From assembly GCF_032391395.1 (NCBI RefSeq), contig NZ_CP135916.1:992001-1056000 (forward strand): a DNA stretch of 64,000 nucleotides, written 5' to 3'. The translations under genes were made by a program, and so were the position numbers. Of this stretch, positions 55,621-64,000 are shown piece after piece. Numbering within the stretch: position 1 is the stretch's first letter; every line of letters starts with the position of its first letter. The notes beneath the pieces are model-generated. The model made no database searches. It was given only the letters and a program-made list of their open reading frames with translations, and had not been told where the DNA came from. This stretch comes from Sphingomonas sp. Y38-1Y. GTDB taxonomy: Bacteria; Pseudomonadota; Alphaproteobacteria; Sphingomonadales; Sphingomonadaceae.

Positions 55621-58600
55621 CTAGATCCGCCGTTCGATCGCGGCGCGGGTCGCGGCGGCTGCCGCCAGCAGTTCGGGCACCAGGGGCGATAGCGTCGCGC
55701 CGGCTTCGCAGGCGGTTTCGATGCGGCGCGCGACCTCGGCAATACGGTCCGCCCCCACGTTGAGCGCGGCCCCCTTCAACGCATGCGCCTCCGCCGCCGC
55801 GGCGACGCGCGCGTCGGTTTCGATCAGTCGCGCGATGCCTTCCGGCCGCGCGGCGACTTCGTCCCGCATCATCGCCAGCAATCGCCTGGCATTGTCCTCG
55901 CCGATCGTCGCGCGAAGCGCGTCGAGCTTGGCGGCATTGAGGATCGGACGCTCGTCGCGCGGCGCCGCGTCGGCGAGCTGGCGCAGGCGGTCTAGCAATG
56001 CGGCGCTGTCTATTGGTTTGGTGAGCAGGTCGGTGAGGCCCGCATCGGTATAGAGCGACCGCCGCTCCAGCGCGGCATCGGCGGTGAGCGCGAAGATCGG
56101 CGTGTCGGCATTGGGACCGCCGCCGCTGCGGATGACGCGGGTCGCCGACAGCCCGTCGAGCTCCGGCATCTGCATGTCCATCAGGATCGCGTCATAGCGG
56201 CGCACCGACGCCGCCTCGACCGCAAGCCTGCCGTTCTCGACGCTGTCGATCGCATGGCCGTCGCGGCGGATCAGCGCCTCCACAAGGGTGCGGTTGATCG
56301 CATTGTCCTCGGCGAGCAGCAGCGACAGCGGCCGGGTGGGCGCGGCGGTCGGTGCGCTGCTCGCGGGCAGCGTGTCCATGGGCGCGGCGAGGCGGAGTTC
56401 GAAGTGGAAGCAGGCGCCCTTGCCGGGCTCGCTCTCGACCCGGATCTCGCCGCCCATCGCCTCGACCAGCCGGCGGGTGATGGCGAGGCCCAGGCCCGTG
56501 CCGCCGAAGCGCCGCGTGGTCGACGGATCGGCCTGGACAAAGGGTTGGAACAGCCGCGCCTGTGCGTCGGCGGCGATGCCGATGCCGGTGTCGCGCACAC
56601 GCCCGCGCAGGAGCGGCGCCGATGCCGCGCCGGTCAGCGACAGCGACAGCTCAACGCTGCCCGTCGGCGTGAACTTGACCGCGTTGCTGATGAGGTTGGC
56701 GATCACCTGTCGCAAGCGCACGGGATCGCCGCGGACGTGCAGGTCGCGGCCGACCGGCAGCGACAGGCTGAGTGCCAGGCCCTTGTTGGCGGCGGCGTGG
56801 CTGAACAGGTCGATCGTGCTGCGCGCAAGCTCGCCAAGGTCGAAGTCGACTGCTTCCAGCGCCAGCGCGCCGCTCTCGATCTTGGAGAAGTCGAGCACGT
56901 CGTCGAGGACGGTCATCAGGAGCGACGCCGACTGCTCCAGATTGTCGAGATAGCGCGTGCGGTCATCGTCGGCCGGGCTGCCGCGCAGCAACTCGATCAT
57001 GCCGAGCACCCCGGTCATCGGCGTGCGGATCTCGTGGCTGACGGTTGCGACGAAGTCGCTGCGCGCGTCCGCCAGCGCATGCGCCTCGTCCCGAGCGGCG
57101 ATCAGCGCCTGCTCGATCGCGACCTGGTCGGTGACGTCGCGAAAGACGCCGACGATGCCGACGATCTGGCCGTCGAACGATCGTTCGGGCTGACCGTGCG
57201 ATTCGACGTCGCGCATTTCGCCGTCCTGCCGGCGGATGCGGGCGCGGAAGGTCCAGGGTTCGCCCGCTTCGATCCCGCGCGCGATCAGCGCCTCGACGCG
57301 CGCGCGGTCTTCGGCCGGATAGGCCTGCATGCCTTCGTCCAGCGTGGGCGTGTCGCCGATCTCGCGGCCGTGAATGCGGTACACTTCGTCCGACCAGATC
57401 AGGCGATTGTCGATGAGATCGTACCGCCAGTGGCCGATACCCGCCATCCGCTCCGCCATGGTCAGCAGTCGATAGCTCTCCTCCCGCTGCGCGGCGGCGC
57501 GCGCGGCCTCGATCTCCGCCTCCCGTCGCCGGCCGATGTCGCGGACGCTGGAGATGAACTCGACCGGCTCGCCGCTTGCGTCGCGAACGAGGCTGTAGGT
57601 CGCCTCTAGCCAGACATAGCGGCCGTCGGCATGACGCTGGCGGTAGGTGGCAGAGGGGTGCTCGACGCCCTCGAACAGCGACCGGCAGGCACGCTCGACA
57701 CGCGCGCGATCCTCGGCATGGATCGTGGTCAGCGGGCTTTCGCCGATCAGCGCGGCGGGTGGATAGCCCAGGATCGCCTGCGATGCGGGCGAAGCATAGC
57801 GGCGGATGCCATCCAGGCCGACGCGGACGATCATGTCGCCGCTGTGCCGCGCGAGCAGGCGATAGCTGCGCTCGCTCTCGCGCAGCCGGTCGGTCAGGCG
57901 GCGGCGCTCGACCAGCGTGGCGGCGACGGGAAGCGTCGACATGACGGTGACCGCGATGAACGTCTGAAGGTAGAGGACGCGCTCGCCGACCGAGTCGAGG
58001 AGGCCGGAGATGGGGCCGTGCCCCGACATCGTCTGGATTGAGGCGATGACCGCGACGATCGGTATCGTCAGCAGGACGCCCACGAACCGCAGGCGGAACG
58101 CGGCGAGCGTCAGGCCGGGCAGGATGATGAACAACGCGGGATATCGCGTCTGGTCGAACACCAGCACCGTGAGAAGGGCGGTGGCGAGCGCGGTTGCCGC
58201 CGCCTCGATCAATCGACCCTGCCGCAGCAGCGCGCGGCTGTCCGAATGGAAGGCGACGAGGATGATTGGGCCGACGACCAGCATGCCGAGCGCGTCGGCA
58301 GCAAACCAGTGGAGCACGACGAGCGAGAAGATGTTGTTGCCGCTCGCATGGACGACTGCGGCGCCCACCAGCGCCCCGATCAGCGACGCGACAAGCCCGG
58401 CGAACAGCATGAACTGGGCGAGATAGCGCGACGAATGGACCGGCAACCGTCCGAAGCGGCGGAGCAGGCATAGCGCCGTCGCGATCTCGATCATGTTGGC
58501 GAGCGCGAGCCCGACCGCCGCGATCGACAGCATGTCGGCAAGGACGTAGGCGCTGAACAGCCCCGCCGCGAACCCGGTCAGAATGAGGCGGAGTGGTAGC

Positions 58601-58770
58601 GACGGAAAGCGCAGCAGCAGCGCCACGACGACCGCGTTGGAAAGCCAGAGCGGCGCGATCCCCGGCTGCGACTTGGCGAGCAGGAGCCCGGGTACCGACA
58701 GCAGCGTGCTCAGCAGCCATGTGAGCGCTACCGTCGCCAATCGCGATCCGAAGGGATGCGCGGCACTCAT
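55621..58770 (-). CDS. MASE1 hybrid histidine kinase with receiver and HPt domains
   Basis: A 1049-residue multidomain kinase. It has a MASE1 membrane sensor (residues 1-285, about eight helices; LAKSQPGIAPLWLSNAVVVALLL, HWFAADALGMLVVGP), two PAS/PAC modules (about 300-420 and 430-560; SYRLLARHSGDMIVRVGLDG, ESYRLLTMAERMAGIGHW), HisKA (SDFVATVSHEIRTPMTGVLG, near 580), HATPase (LISNAVKFT, DTGIGI, GTGLGLAI), a receiver (LLLAEDNAINRTLV, ILMDMQMP, LTKPID; about 815-935) and an HPt domain (HALKGAALNVGADRI, near 1000). All phosphorelay residues are present. The LuxR-type regulator upstream on the same strand is the likely output. Confidence 0.9.
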   Translation of the reverse strand: MSAAHPFGSRLATVALTWLLSTLLSVPGLLLAKSQPGIAPLWLSNAVVVALLLRFPSLPLRLILTGFAAGLFSAYVLADMLSIAAVGLALANMIEIATALCLLRRFGRLPVHSSRYLAQFMLFAGLVASLIGALVGAAVVHASGNNIFSLVVLHWFAADALGMLVVGPIILVAFHSDSRALLRQGRLIEAAATALATALLTVLVFDQTRYPALFIILPGLTLAAFRLRFVGVLLTIPIVAVIASIQTMSGHGPISGLLDSVGERVLYLQTFIAVTVMSTLPVAATLVERRRLTDRLRESERSYRLLARHSGDMIVRVGLDGIRRYASPASQAILGYPPAALIGESPLTTIHAEDRARVERACRSLFEGVEHPSATYRQRHADGRYVWLEATYSLVRDASGEPVEFISSVRDIGRRREAEIEAARAAAQREESYRLLTMAERMAGIGHWRYDLIDNRLIWSDEVYRIHGREIGDTPTLDEGMQAYPAEDRARVEALIARGIEAGEPWTFRARIRRQDGEMRDVESHGQPERSFDGQIVGIVGVFRDVTDQVAIEQALIAARDEAHALADARSDFVATVSHEIRTPMTGVLGMIELLRGSPADDDRTRYLDNLEQSASLLMTVLDDVLDFSKIESGALALEAVDFDLGELARSTIDLFSHAAANKGLALSLSLPVGRDLHVRGDPVRLRQVIANLISNAVKFTPTGSVELSLSLTGAASAPLLRGRVRDTGIGIAADAQARLFQPFVQADPSTTRRFGGTGLGLAITRRLVEAMGGEIRVESEPGKGACFHFELRLAAPMDTLPASSAPTAAPTRPLSLLLAEDNAINRTLVEALIRRDGHAIDSVENGRLAVEAASVRRYDAILMDMQMPELDGLSATRVIRSGGGPNADTPIFALTADAALERRSLYTDAGLTDLLTKPIDSAALLDRLRQLADAAPRDERPILNAAKLDALRATIGEDNARRLLAMMRDEVAARPEGIARLIETDARVAAAAEAHALKGAALNVGADRIAEVARRIETACEAGATLSPLVPELLAAAAATRAAIERRI

Positions 58771-59004
58771 GCGCTCGGTGTGCGCCTGGATCCTGGATCG
58801 CGCGCGCGCCCACCGCGGAGCGGCGTCGCCGTCGGTACGAACATCGACCGTCCCCCTGTCGTCGGTCGCTCGCGTGGCAGAGGCCGGCGAAGGGGGAGCC
58901 CTTCTCGATCCGACCGTCGATCCGCGTGCGTGTGGCGGGTCGCCATCGATGCCGGTCGGCATCACGGCGGGCCTAGGGCTATGACGGGGGGTAGAAACGT
59001 ACCA

Positions 59005-59625
59005 TCACCCTATAGGATCACGCACGGCGTCGTGGAGGAGCAGCACCGCCTGAGTGCGGTTGACGACGCCCAATTTGCGCAGGATCGCCTTGACGTGCTG
59101 CTTGACGGTGATCTCCGAGAGGTTGAGTTCCCAGGCGATCTGCTTGTTGAGCCCGCCGCCGCGCATCGCGCGAAGCACCCGCGCCTCGGCCGGGCTGAGC
59201 GAGGCGAGACGCGCATCGGCGTCGTCGGGGGCGTGCGGTTCCAGGCCAGGCGTGAAATGCGTGCCGCCCTCGCTCACCGTGCGGATCGCGGCGGCGAGTT
59301 GATCGAGGGGGGCCGCCTTGCCGACGAACCCGGCGGCGCCATTGGCGGCGGCACGAACCTCGGTATCGGGTCGCTCGTCGCCGCTCATCACCAGGATCGG
59401 CGTGGTCGGGCGCGCGCGCGCGACCTCGATCAGGCTGGCGATGCCGCGGCTGTCGGCAAGGCCGAGATCGAGGATGACGAGGTCGGCATTATCCTCGTCG
59501 GCGAGCACGTCGCCGAGCGATGCGGCCTGTATGGCCTCCGCCGAAGGCGCGACGATCTGAAGCGCCAAGCGTGCCGCTTCCCGGCACATCGGATGGTCAT
59601 CGGCGATGATCGCGCGCTTGATCAT
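59005..59625 (-). CDS. NarL/LuxR-type response regulator
   Basis: A 206-residue regulator: receiver domain (RAIIADDHPMCREAARLAL, phospho-acceptor Asp in DLVILDLGLAD, Lys in GFVGKAAP) and C-terminal LuxR-type helix-turn-helix (LSPAEARVLRAMRGGGLNKQIAWELNLSEITVKQHVKAILRKL). The ATG at 59625 is 8 bp after AGGGG; an in-frame GTG lies at 59634. It precedes the MASE1 kinase by 234 bp on the same strand. That 234-bp gap shows nothing else I can identify. Its target genes are unknown. Confidence 0.9.
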   Translation of the reverse strand: MIKRAIIADDHPMCREAARLALQIVAPSAEAIQAASLGDVLADEDNADLVILDLGLADSRGIASLIEVARARPTTPILVMSGDERPDTEVRAAANGAAGFVGKAAPLDQLAAAIRTVSEGGTHFTPGLEPHAPDDADARLASLSPAEARVLRAMRGGGLNKQIAWELNLSEITVKQHVKAILRKLGVVNRTQAVLLLHDAVRDPIG

Positions 59626-59684
59626 AATTTGCACCCCTGACTCAGCACTTTAAACTCAATTCCTGTGCCAAGTCAGCGGGAAAA

Positions 59685-60359
59685 TCATCCAAGCTTGCCG
59701 AAGATCGCTTCATAGCCCGCCCGGTCGTTGTCGGCGAGCAGCCGCGCCTGTTCGTGCCAGCGGTCGCGGCCCATTCGCCCGGCGAACGGTCCGAGCTCTG
59801 CATCGAGCGCCGCGGCCTGTTCGGGAGAGAGGGCTGCGAGTTCGGCGATGCTGGCGATTCCGCGCTCTGCCAGCAGCGCGGCGGCCTTCGGCCCCAGGCC
59901 CTTCAGCTTCGTCAGGTCGGTCGCGATCGCGCTCGGCTGTGCGGGTGTCGCGGGCAGCGTGTCGGCAAGCGGCGGCGGTGCGGGCGAGACGGGCGGCGGT
60001 GGCGCCGGGGTGACCGGCGCAGGCGCGGCGGGTTCGATCGGCACCGCGGGTTCGGCCGCGGGCTGGACGACATGGGCAAGCCCGGCGTCGTTGGCGCCGG
60101 CATCGGCATCGCCGCCGGTATCCTGGACCGGTGCCTCGGCACCCACCTCGACCGTCGAGCCGCTTTCCTCGAGCGCGCGTTCGCCCGCGCGCCGCTGGCG
60201 CCAGCGACGTTGCCCCCAGACGATCATCAGGACGGTGAGGACGATCGCGATCGCGATCAGGACGAGATGGGTGATGGTGATCGGCATCATCGCGTCGGCG
60301 GCGCCGGCGGGCGTCGTCGAGGTGATCGTATCGGTCGGCGCGGGATTCGAACTGGCCAT
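59685..60359 (-). CDS. Membrane-anchored helix-hairpin-helix protein
   Basis: A 224-residue protein: a transmembrane helix (ITHLVLIAIAIVLTVLMIVWG, near 24-44), a basic stretch, a long Pro/Ala-rich spacer (70-145), and a C-terminal helix-hairpin-helix motif (LTKLKGLGPKAAALLAERGIASIAELAALSPEQ, near 155-190) of the kind that binds DNA or protein backbones. A tail (GRMGRDRWHEQARLLADND) resembles the C-terminus of other HhH proteins of alphaproteobacteria. Function unknown. It lies 37 bp after purD on the same strand. Confidence 0.75.
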   Translation of the reverse strand: MASSNPAPTDTITSTTPAGAADAMMPITITHLVLIAIAIVLTVLMIVWGQRRWRQRRAGERALEESGSTVEVGAEAPVQDTGGDADAGANDAGLAHVVQPAAEPAVPIEPAAPAPVTPAPPPPVSPAPPPLADTLPATPAQPSAIATDLTKLKGLGPKAAALLAERGIASIAELAALSPEQAAALDAELGPFAGRMGRDRWHEQARLLADNDRAGYEAIFGKLG

Positions 60360-60396
60360 GTCGATCCTTTCGGGGGTCGGCAGATATCGGGACGAA

Positions 60397-61662
60397 TCAA
60401 GCGCCTTCGCGTTCCACCTCGCGCCAGCCGATATCGCGCCGGCAAAAGCCGCCAGGGAAATCAATGGCATCGACACCGCGATAGGCAGCCGCCTGCGCCG
60501 CGGTCACGGTCGCGCCGGTGGCGGTGACCGCCAGCACGCGCCCGCCCGCCGCGACGAGCTTCCCGTCGTGATCTCGCGTGCCTGCCTGGAACACCGTCGC
60601 ACCCGCCGCCTCGGCGCGGTCGAGCCCGGCGATCGCGCCGCCGCGCTCGGGCGTGCCGGGATAGCCGTTCGCCGCCATGACGACGGTCAGCGCGGTCAGG
60701 TCGGCAAAGGCGGGGGCGGGCGCCTGTGCCAGCCGCCCTTCCGCCACCGCATGAAGCAGCGCGAGCAGGTCGCCCTCGTACCGCGCCATCAGCACCTGGC
60801 ATTCGGGATCGCCGAAGCGGCAATTATATTCGATCAGCTTCGGCCCGGTGTTGGTCAGCATCAGCCCGGCATAGAGCACGCCCGAATAGGGCATGCCCTC
60901 GGCTGCGAGCGTCTCGATCGTCGGGCGGACGATCTCGTCGATCGCGCGTTGCTCCAGCGCGGGCGTGAGGACGGGGGCTGGGGAATAGGCGCCCATGCCG
61001 CCGGTGTTGGGACCGGTGTCGCCGTCGCCGACACGCTTGTGGTCCTGAGCCGACCCAAAAGCGACATGCGCGGTGCCGTCGGTCAGCACGAACAGGCTGG
61101 CTTCCTCGCCGGACAGGAACTCCTCGATCACCGCCTCGCCGCCCGGTTCGGCGAAGAGGGCGGCGAGCGCCGCCTCAGCCTCGTCCGGGGTCATCGCGAT
61201 CGTCACGCCCTTGCCGGCGGCAAGTCCATCCGCCTTGATGACGACGGGCAGGCCGAAGGGGCTGAGCGCGGCGCGCGCCTCATCCAGCGACGTGACGTGC
61301 GCATAGCCGGCGGTGGGGATGTTCGCGCGGGTGCACAGCGCCTTGGTGAAGCCCTTCGACCCTTCGAGCTGCGCGGCTGCCTTTGACGGGCCGAACACCG
61401 CGATCCCGGCGGCGCGCAGGTCGTCGGCAAGGCCGGCGACGAGCGGCGCTTCGGGGCCGACAACGACCAGACCGATGGAATTGGCGCGGCAGAAATCGAG
61501 CACCGCGGCGTGATCCTCGACGGTCAGGCCGATGCACTCGGCATGCGCCGCGATGCCCGGATTGCCCGGCGCGGCGAACAGCGTAGAGAGGCCCGGCGAT
61601 TGCGCGAGCTTCCATGCGAGCGCATGTTCACGCCCTCCCGATCCGATCAGCAGGACGTTCAT
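60397..61662 (-). CDS. purD: Phosphoribosylamine-glycine ligase
   Basis: PurD makes glycinamide ribonucleotide in the second step of purine synthesis. The 421-residue ATP-grasp enzyme starts [21 protein letters not shown] and has [50 protein letters not shown] and [11 protein letters not shown], all signature segments. The ATG at 61662 overlaps, on the opposite strand, an ATG that could start xseA. Confidence 0.96.
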   Translation of the reverse strand: MNVLLIGSGGREHALAWKLAQSPGLSTLFAAPGNPGIAAHAECIGLTVEDHAAVLDFCRANSIGLVVVGPEAPLVAGLADDLRAAGIAVFGPSKAAAQLEGSKGFTKALCTRANIPTAGYAHVTSLDEARAALSPFGLPVVIKADGLAAGKGVTIAMTPDEAEAALAALFAEPGGEAVIEEFLSGEEASLFVLTDGTAHVAFGSAQDHKRVGDGDTGPNTGGMGAYSPAPVLTPALEQRAIDEIVRPTIETLAAEGMPYSGVLYAGLMLTNTGPKLIEYNCRFGDPECQVLMARYEGDLLALLHAVAEGRLAQAPAPAFADLTALTVVMAANGYPGTPERGGAIAGLDRAEAAGATVFQAGTRDHDGKLVAAGGRVLAVTATGATVTAAQAAAYRGVDAIDFPGGFCRRDIGWREVEREGA

Positions 61663-61678
61663 GCCCGATCCCTTTTCC

Positions 61679-63049
61679 ATGTCCGACGACGACAGGCCCG
61701 CGCTGTTAGCCGAGGCCCGCCCCGGCGACAACGCCGCGCCGATGAGCGTGGCTGAGCTGTCGGGACGGCTGAAGCGGATGGTCGAGGGCGAGTTCGGCCA
61801 TGTCCGCCTGCGCGGCGAGATTTCGGGCTACAAGCGCGCGGCGTCGGGCCATGCCTATCTGTGCCTGAAGGACGAGTCCGCGGTGATCGACGGGGTGATG
61901 TGGCGCGGCGCGGCGGGCAGCCTCGCCTTCTCGCCCGCCGACGGGATCGAGGTGGTCGCGACCGGCAAGCTCACCACCTATCCGGGCCGATCCAAATACC
62001 AGATCGTCATCGAGCGGATGGAGCTGGCGGGCGAGGGCGCGCTGATGGCGCTGCTCGAACGCAACAAGGCGCGGTTCGAGGCGGAAGGGCTGTTCGCCAA
62101 GTCGCGCGCGCGGGCACCGCTGCCGTTCATGCCGAGGGTGATCGGCGTCGTCACCTCGCCCACCGGCGCGGTGATCCGCGACATCCTCCACCGGCTGGAG
62201 GATCGCTGCCCGACCCATGTGCTCGTCTGGCCAGTGAAGGTGCAGGGCGACGGGTCGGCGAACGAGGTGGCGGCGGCGGTGCGCGGCTTCGATGCGATCG
62301 CCCCCGGCGGGCCGTTGCCGCGTCCCGACCTGGTCATCGTCGCGCGTGGCGGTGGGCCGATCGAGGATCTTTGGGCCTTCAACGAGGAAGCGGTGGTGCG
62401 CGCGGTCGCGGGGTGCTCGATCCCGATCATCTCGGCAGTGGGGCATGAGACCGACACGACATTGTGCGACTATGCCGCCGACCTGCGCGCGCCGACGCCG
62501 ACCGCGGCGGCGGAGATCGCGGTGCCCGTCCGTGCCGACCTGATCGAGCAGGTGGCGATGATGGGGCTGCGCACCGACCGCTGCGTGCGGCGATATCATG
62601 AGCGCGGCGGCGAGAAGCTGACGGCGCTCGCACGGCTGATGCCGAAGCGCGACGCGCTGCTCGGGCCCCAACGCCAGCGCGCGGACGACGCCGGGGCGCG
62701 GCTGGTGCGCGGGCTGGAGCGGCGGCTGACGGTGTCGCGCGGTCAGCTCGACCGTGCGGGGGCGGTGCTGCGGCCGGCGCTGCTCCACCGGCGGATCGAG
62801 CGGGCGGGGGCGGCGCTCGCCTCCGGCGCCCGCGCGCTCGCGGCGAACGATCCGGCGCGGCCGCTGGAGCGCGGCTATGCCTATGTCGAGGGGCGTGTGA
62901 GCGGGCGCGTGGTGGCCGACACGGGCGCGGCGCGGGCGGCGGGGGCGCTTCGCCTCCACTTCAAGGACGGCACCGTCGACGCGCGGGTTGAGCGCGGGGC
63001 CGGGCGTGCCTACACTGGTGAGACGCCCGAACAGCCCGATCTATTCTGA
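61679..63049 (+). CDS. xseA: Exodeoxyribonuclease VII large subunit
   Basis: XseA is the catalytic subunit of ExoVII, a metal-independent nuclease on single-stranded DNA. The 456-residue protein has an N-terminal OB fold ([26 protein letters not shown]), the central block [39 protein letters not shown], the active-site motif [29 protein letters not shown] and a coiled-coil C-terminus ending in the GYAYVEG repeat domain. Start options are 61661 and 61679; the second gives an acidic leader typical of the family. It is divergent from purD with almost no spacer. Confidence 0.94.
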   Translation: MSDDDRPALLAEARPGDNAAPMSVAELSGRLKRMVEGEFGHVRLRGEISGYKRAASGHAYLCLKDESAVIDGVMWRGAAGSLAFSPADGIEVVATGKLTTYPGRSKYQIVIERMELAGEGALMALLERNKARFEAEGLFAKSRARAPLPFMPRVIGVVTSPTGAVIRDILHRLEDRCPTHVLVWPVKVQGDGSANEVAAAVRGFDAIAPGGPLPRPDLVIVARGGGPIEDLWAFNEEAVVRAVAGCSIPIISAVGHETDTTLCDYAADLRAPTPTAAAEIAVPVRADLIEQVAMMGLRTDRCVRRYHERGGEKLTALARLMPKRDALLGPQRQRADDAGARLVRGLERRLTVSRGQLDRAGAVLRPALLHRRIERAGAALASGARALAANDPARPLERGYAYVEGRVSGRVVADTGAARAAGALRLHFKDGTVDARVERGAGRAYTGETPEQPDLF

Positions 63050-63079
63050 AGGAGCCCCGGCGACGGGGATGCGACGCTC

Positions 63080-63280
63080 ATGCTGATGTCGAACACCGCC
63101 CGTCCCGCGCGCCTCCACTACATGGCCAACGGCTTTCGCGTGCTGACGCCGGGCGATCATGTCGTGTGCGCGGTGACGGGTGAGCGGATCGCGCTCGACA
63201 CGCTGAAATACTGGAGCGTGGGGCGGCAGGAAGCCTATGCCAATGCCGAGGTCGCGACGAAGGCTCTGGCCGGCGCGTGA
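63080..63280 (+). CDS. DUF2093 family small protein
   Basis: A 66-residue protein with the DUF2093 pattern (ARLHYMANGFRVLTPGDHVVCAVTGERIALDTLKYWSV, including a Cys and the LKYWSV word). The role is unknown. It follows xseA by 30 bp and its stop overlaps the GTG of the next gene. This order (xseA, DUF2093, M23 peptidase) is common in sphingomonads as far as I know. Confidence 0.85.
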   Translation: MLMSNTARPARLHYMANGFRVLTPGDHVVCAVTGERIALDTLKYWSVGRQEAYANAEVATKALAGA

Positions 63281-64000
63281 TCGCGCGGCGAGGGGTACTG
63301 GCAGGGGCGGGCGCGGCGCTGATCGCCGGGCGCGCCGCGGCGCAGGGTGACGGCTTCGCGCTGTCGGGCATGCCGCAGCAGGGGGCGCTGGTGCTCGGCA
63401 CCGTGCCCCGGGGAACCACGGCGCTGACGCTGGATGGCTTGGCCGTCGAGGTGGCGCGCGATGGACGCTTCGCGATCGCCTTCGACCGGGATGCGGGGCC
63501 GAGCGCGCGGCTGGTCGCGCGCGGATCTGGCGTGCTGCTCGACCGCACGCTGACCGTCGCGCCGCGGGCGTGGCGGATCGAGCGGCTGCCGACGCTGCCG
63601 CGCGTGTCACAGCCGAGCGCCGAGTTCCAGCGCCGCCGCCCGCCCGAACTCGCCCGCATCGCGGCGGCGCGCGCGAAGCAGACCGGCGCGGAGGGTTGGC
63701 GCCAACGCTTTGCCTGGCCGGTAACGGGGCGCATCTCGGGGCTGTTCGGATCGCAGCGTATCTATGCGGGGGAGCCGGGCGCCTATCATGGCGGCGTAGA
63801 CGTCGCGAGGCCGACGGGCACGCCGGTCGCGGCACCCGCCGATGGCGTCGTCATCCTGGCGGCCGACGCGCCGTTCACGATGGAGGGCAACCTGCTGATG
63901 ATCGATCACGGCATGGGGCTGAACAGCGCGTTCCTGCATCTGTCGCGCATCGATGTGCGCGAGGGCGATGCGGTGCGACAGGGGCAGCCGGTCGGCGCGA
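63277..64000 (+). CDS. M23 family metallopeptidase, 3' end cut by the window
   Basis: The gene starts at a GTG (63277) overlapping the DUF2093 stop and continues past the window end, leaving 241 codons. Residues 1-22 form a signal peptide (GVLAGAGAALIAGRAAAQ), and a domain with short strands follows (GALVLGTVPRGTTALTLDG). The M23 domain starts near residue 150 (FAWPVTGRISGLFGSQRIYAG, zinc ligand motif HGGVDVARPTGTPV, then LLMIDHGMGLNSAFLHLS). The last catalytic segment (HxH) lies beyond the window. It is a periplasmic murein peptidase or activator. Confidence 0.88.
   Translation, partial: MIARRGVLAGAGAALIAGRAAAQGDGFALSGMPQQGALVLGTVPRGTTALTLDGLAVEVARDGRFAIAFDRDAGPSARLVARGSGVLLDRTLTVAPRAWRIERLPTLPRVSQPSAEFQRRRPPELARIAAARAKQTGAEGWRQRFAWPVTGRISGLFGSQRIYAGEPGAYHGGVDVARPTGTPVAAPADGVVILAADAPFTMEGNLLMIDHGMGLNSAFLHLSRIDVREGDAVRQGQPVGA

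Overview
The window looks like a chromosomal segment of a GC-rich alphaproteobacterium of the Sphingomonadales, most likely a Sphingomonas-type organism. The evidence is a serine palmitoyltransferase whose key residues fall at or close to the positions known for the Sphingomonas enzyme, a ceramide-synthesis gene set, a complete PhyR/NepR/EcfG general stress response locus with a PhyP-like protein, and alphaproteobacterial gene orders (nagZ-scpA-scpB-tatABC, ptsP-rodZ-cpoB-tilS-ftsH, purD divergent from xseA-DUF2093). There are no rRNA genes, insertion sequences, prophage genes or CRISPR arrays. One tRNA-Ser is present.

Layout. 1-2.0 kb: minus-strand pncB (cut by the window edge), a DJ-1/PfpI protein and trmB. 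2.04-2.79 kb: a gap with no convincing gene, holding a hairpin-rich, T-poor stretch that ends in a plus-strand terminator (candidate structured RNA). 2.8-11.9 kb: an SDR, rarD, argS, a SPOR protein, nagZ, an atypical small membrane protein, scpA, scpB and tatABC. 12-16.5 kb: the general stress response locus (entericidin-like lipoprotein, phyP, nepR, phyR, a 45-residue membrane peptide, ecfG and a second NepR-like gene). 16.6-24.7 kb: glnE, peroxiredoxin, a ferritin-like protein, an M23 peptidase, erpA, xth, a GGDEF cyclase and a small secreted protein. 24.7-36.4 kb: a sphingolipid region with probable ceramide synthase bCerS, a desaturase, lptG, lptF, a hybrid histidine kinase, spt, acp and cerR, running into proB and obgE.

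36.5-45.6 kb: csp, a TetR/PF10118 pair, DUF4142 and GNAT proteins, rpmA, rplU, hspQ, tRNA-Ser, a nitronate monooxygenase-like enzyme, a divergent LysR/SDR pair, a frameshifted cupin-like gene and a lipoprotein. 45.7-52.9 kb: ptsP, rodZ, cpoB, tilS and ftsH. 53-55.6 kb: mipA-like, SDR and prmA. 55.6-59.6 kb: a MASE1 hybrid kinase with an HPt domain plus a NarL-type regulator. 59.7-64 kb: a helix-hairpin-helix membrane protein, purD, xseA, DUF2093 and an M23 peptidase cut by the window end.

How the parts fit. The stress locus is a self-contained partner-switching circuit: PhyR sequesters NepR and so frees EcfG, and a GGAAC-N17-GTT promoter before nepR suggests feedback. The sphingolipid region supplies the condensation enzyme, carrier protein, reductase and probable N-acyltransferase for ceramide, next to LptF/LptG permeases that may export the product. 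Most gaps over 80 bp carry large inverted repeats of at least two REP-like families.
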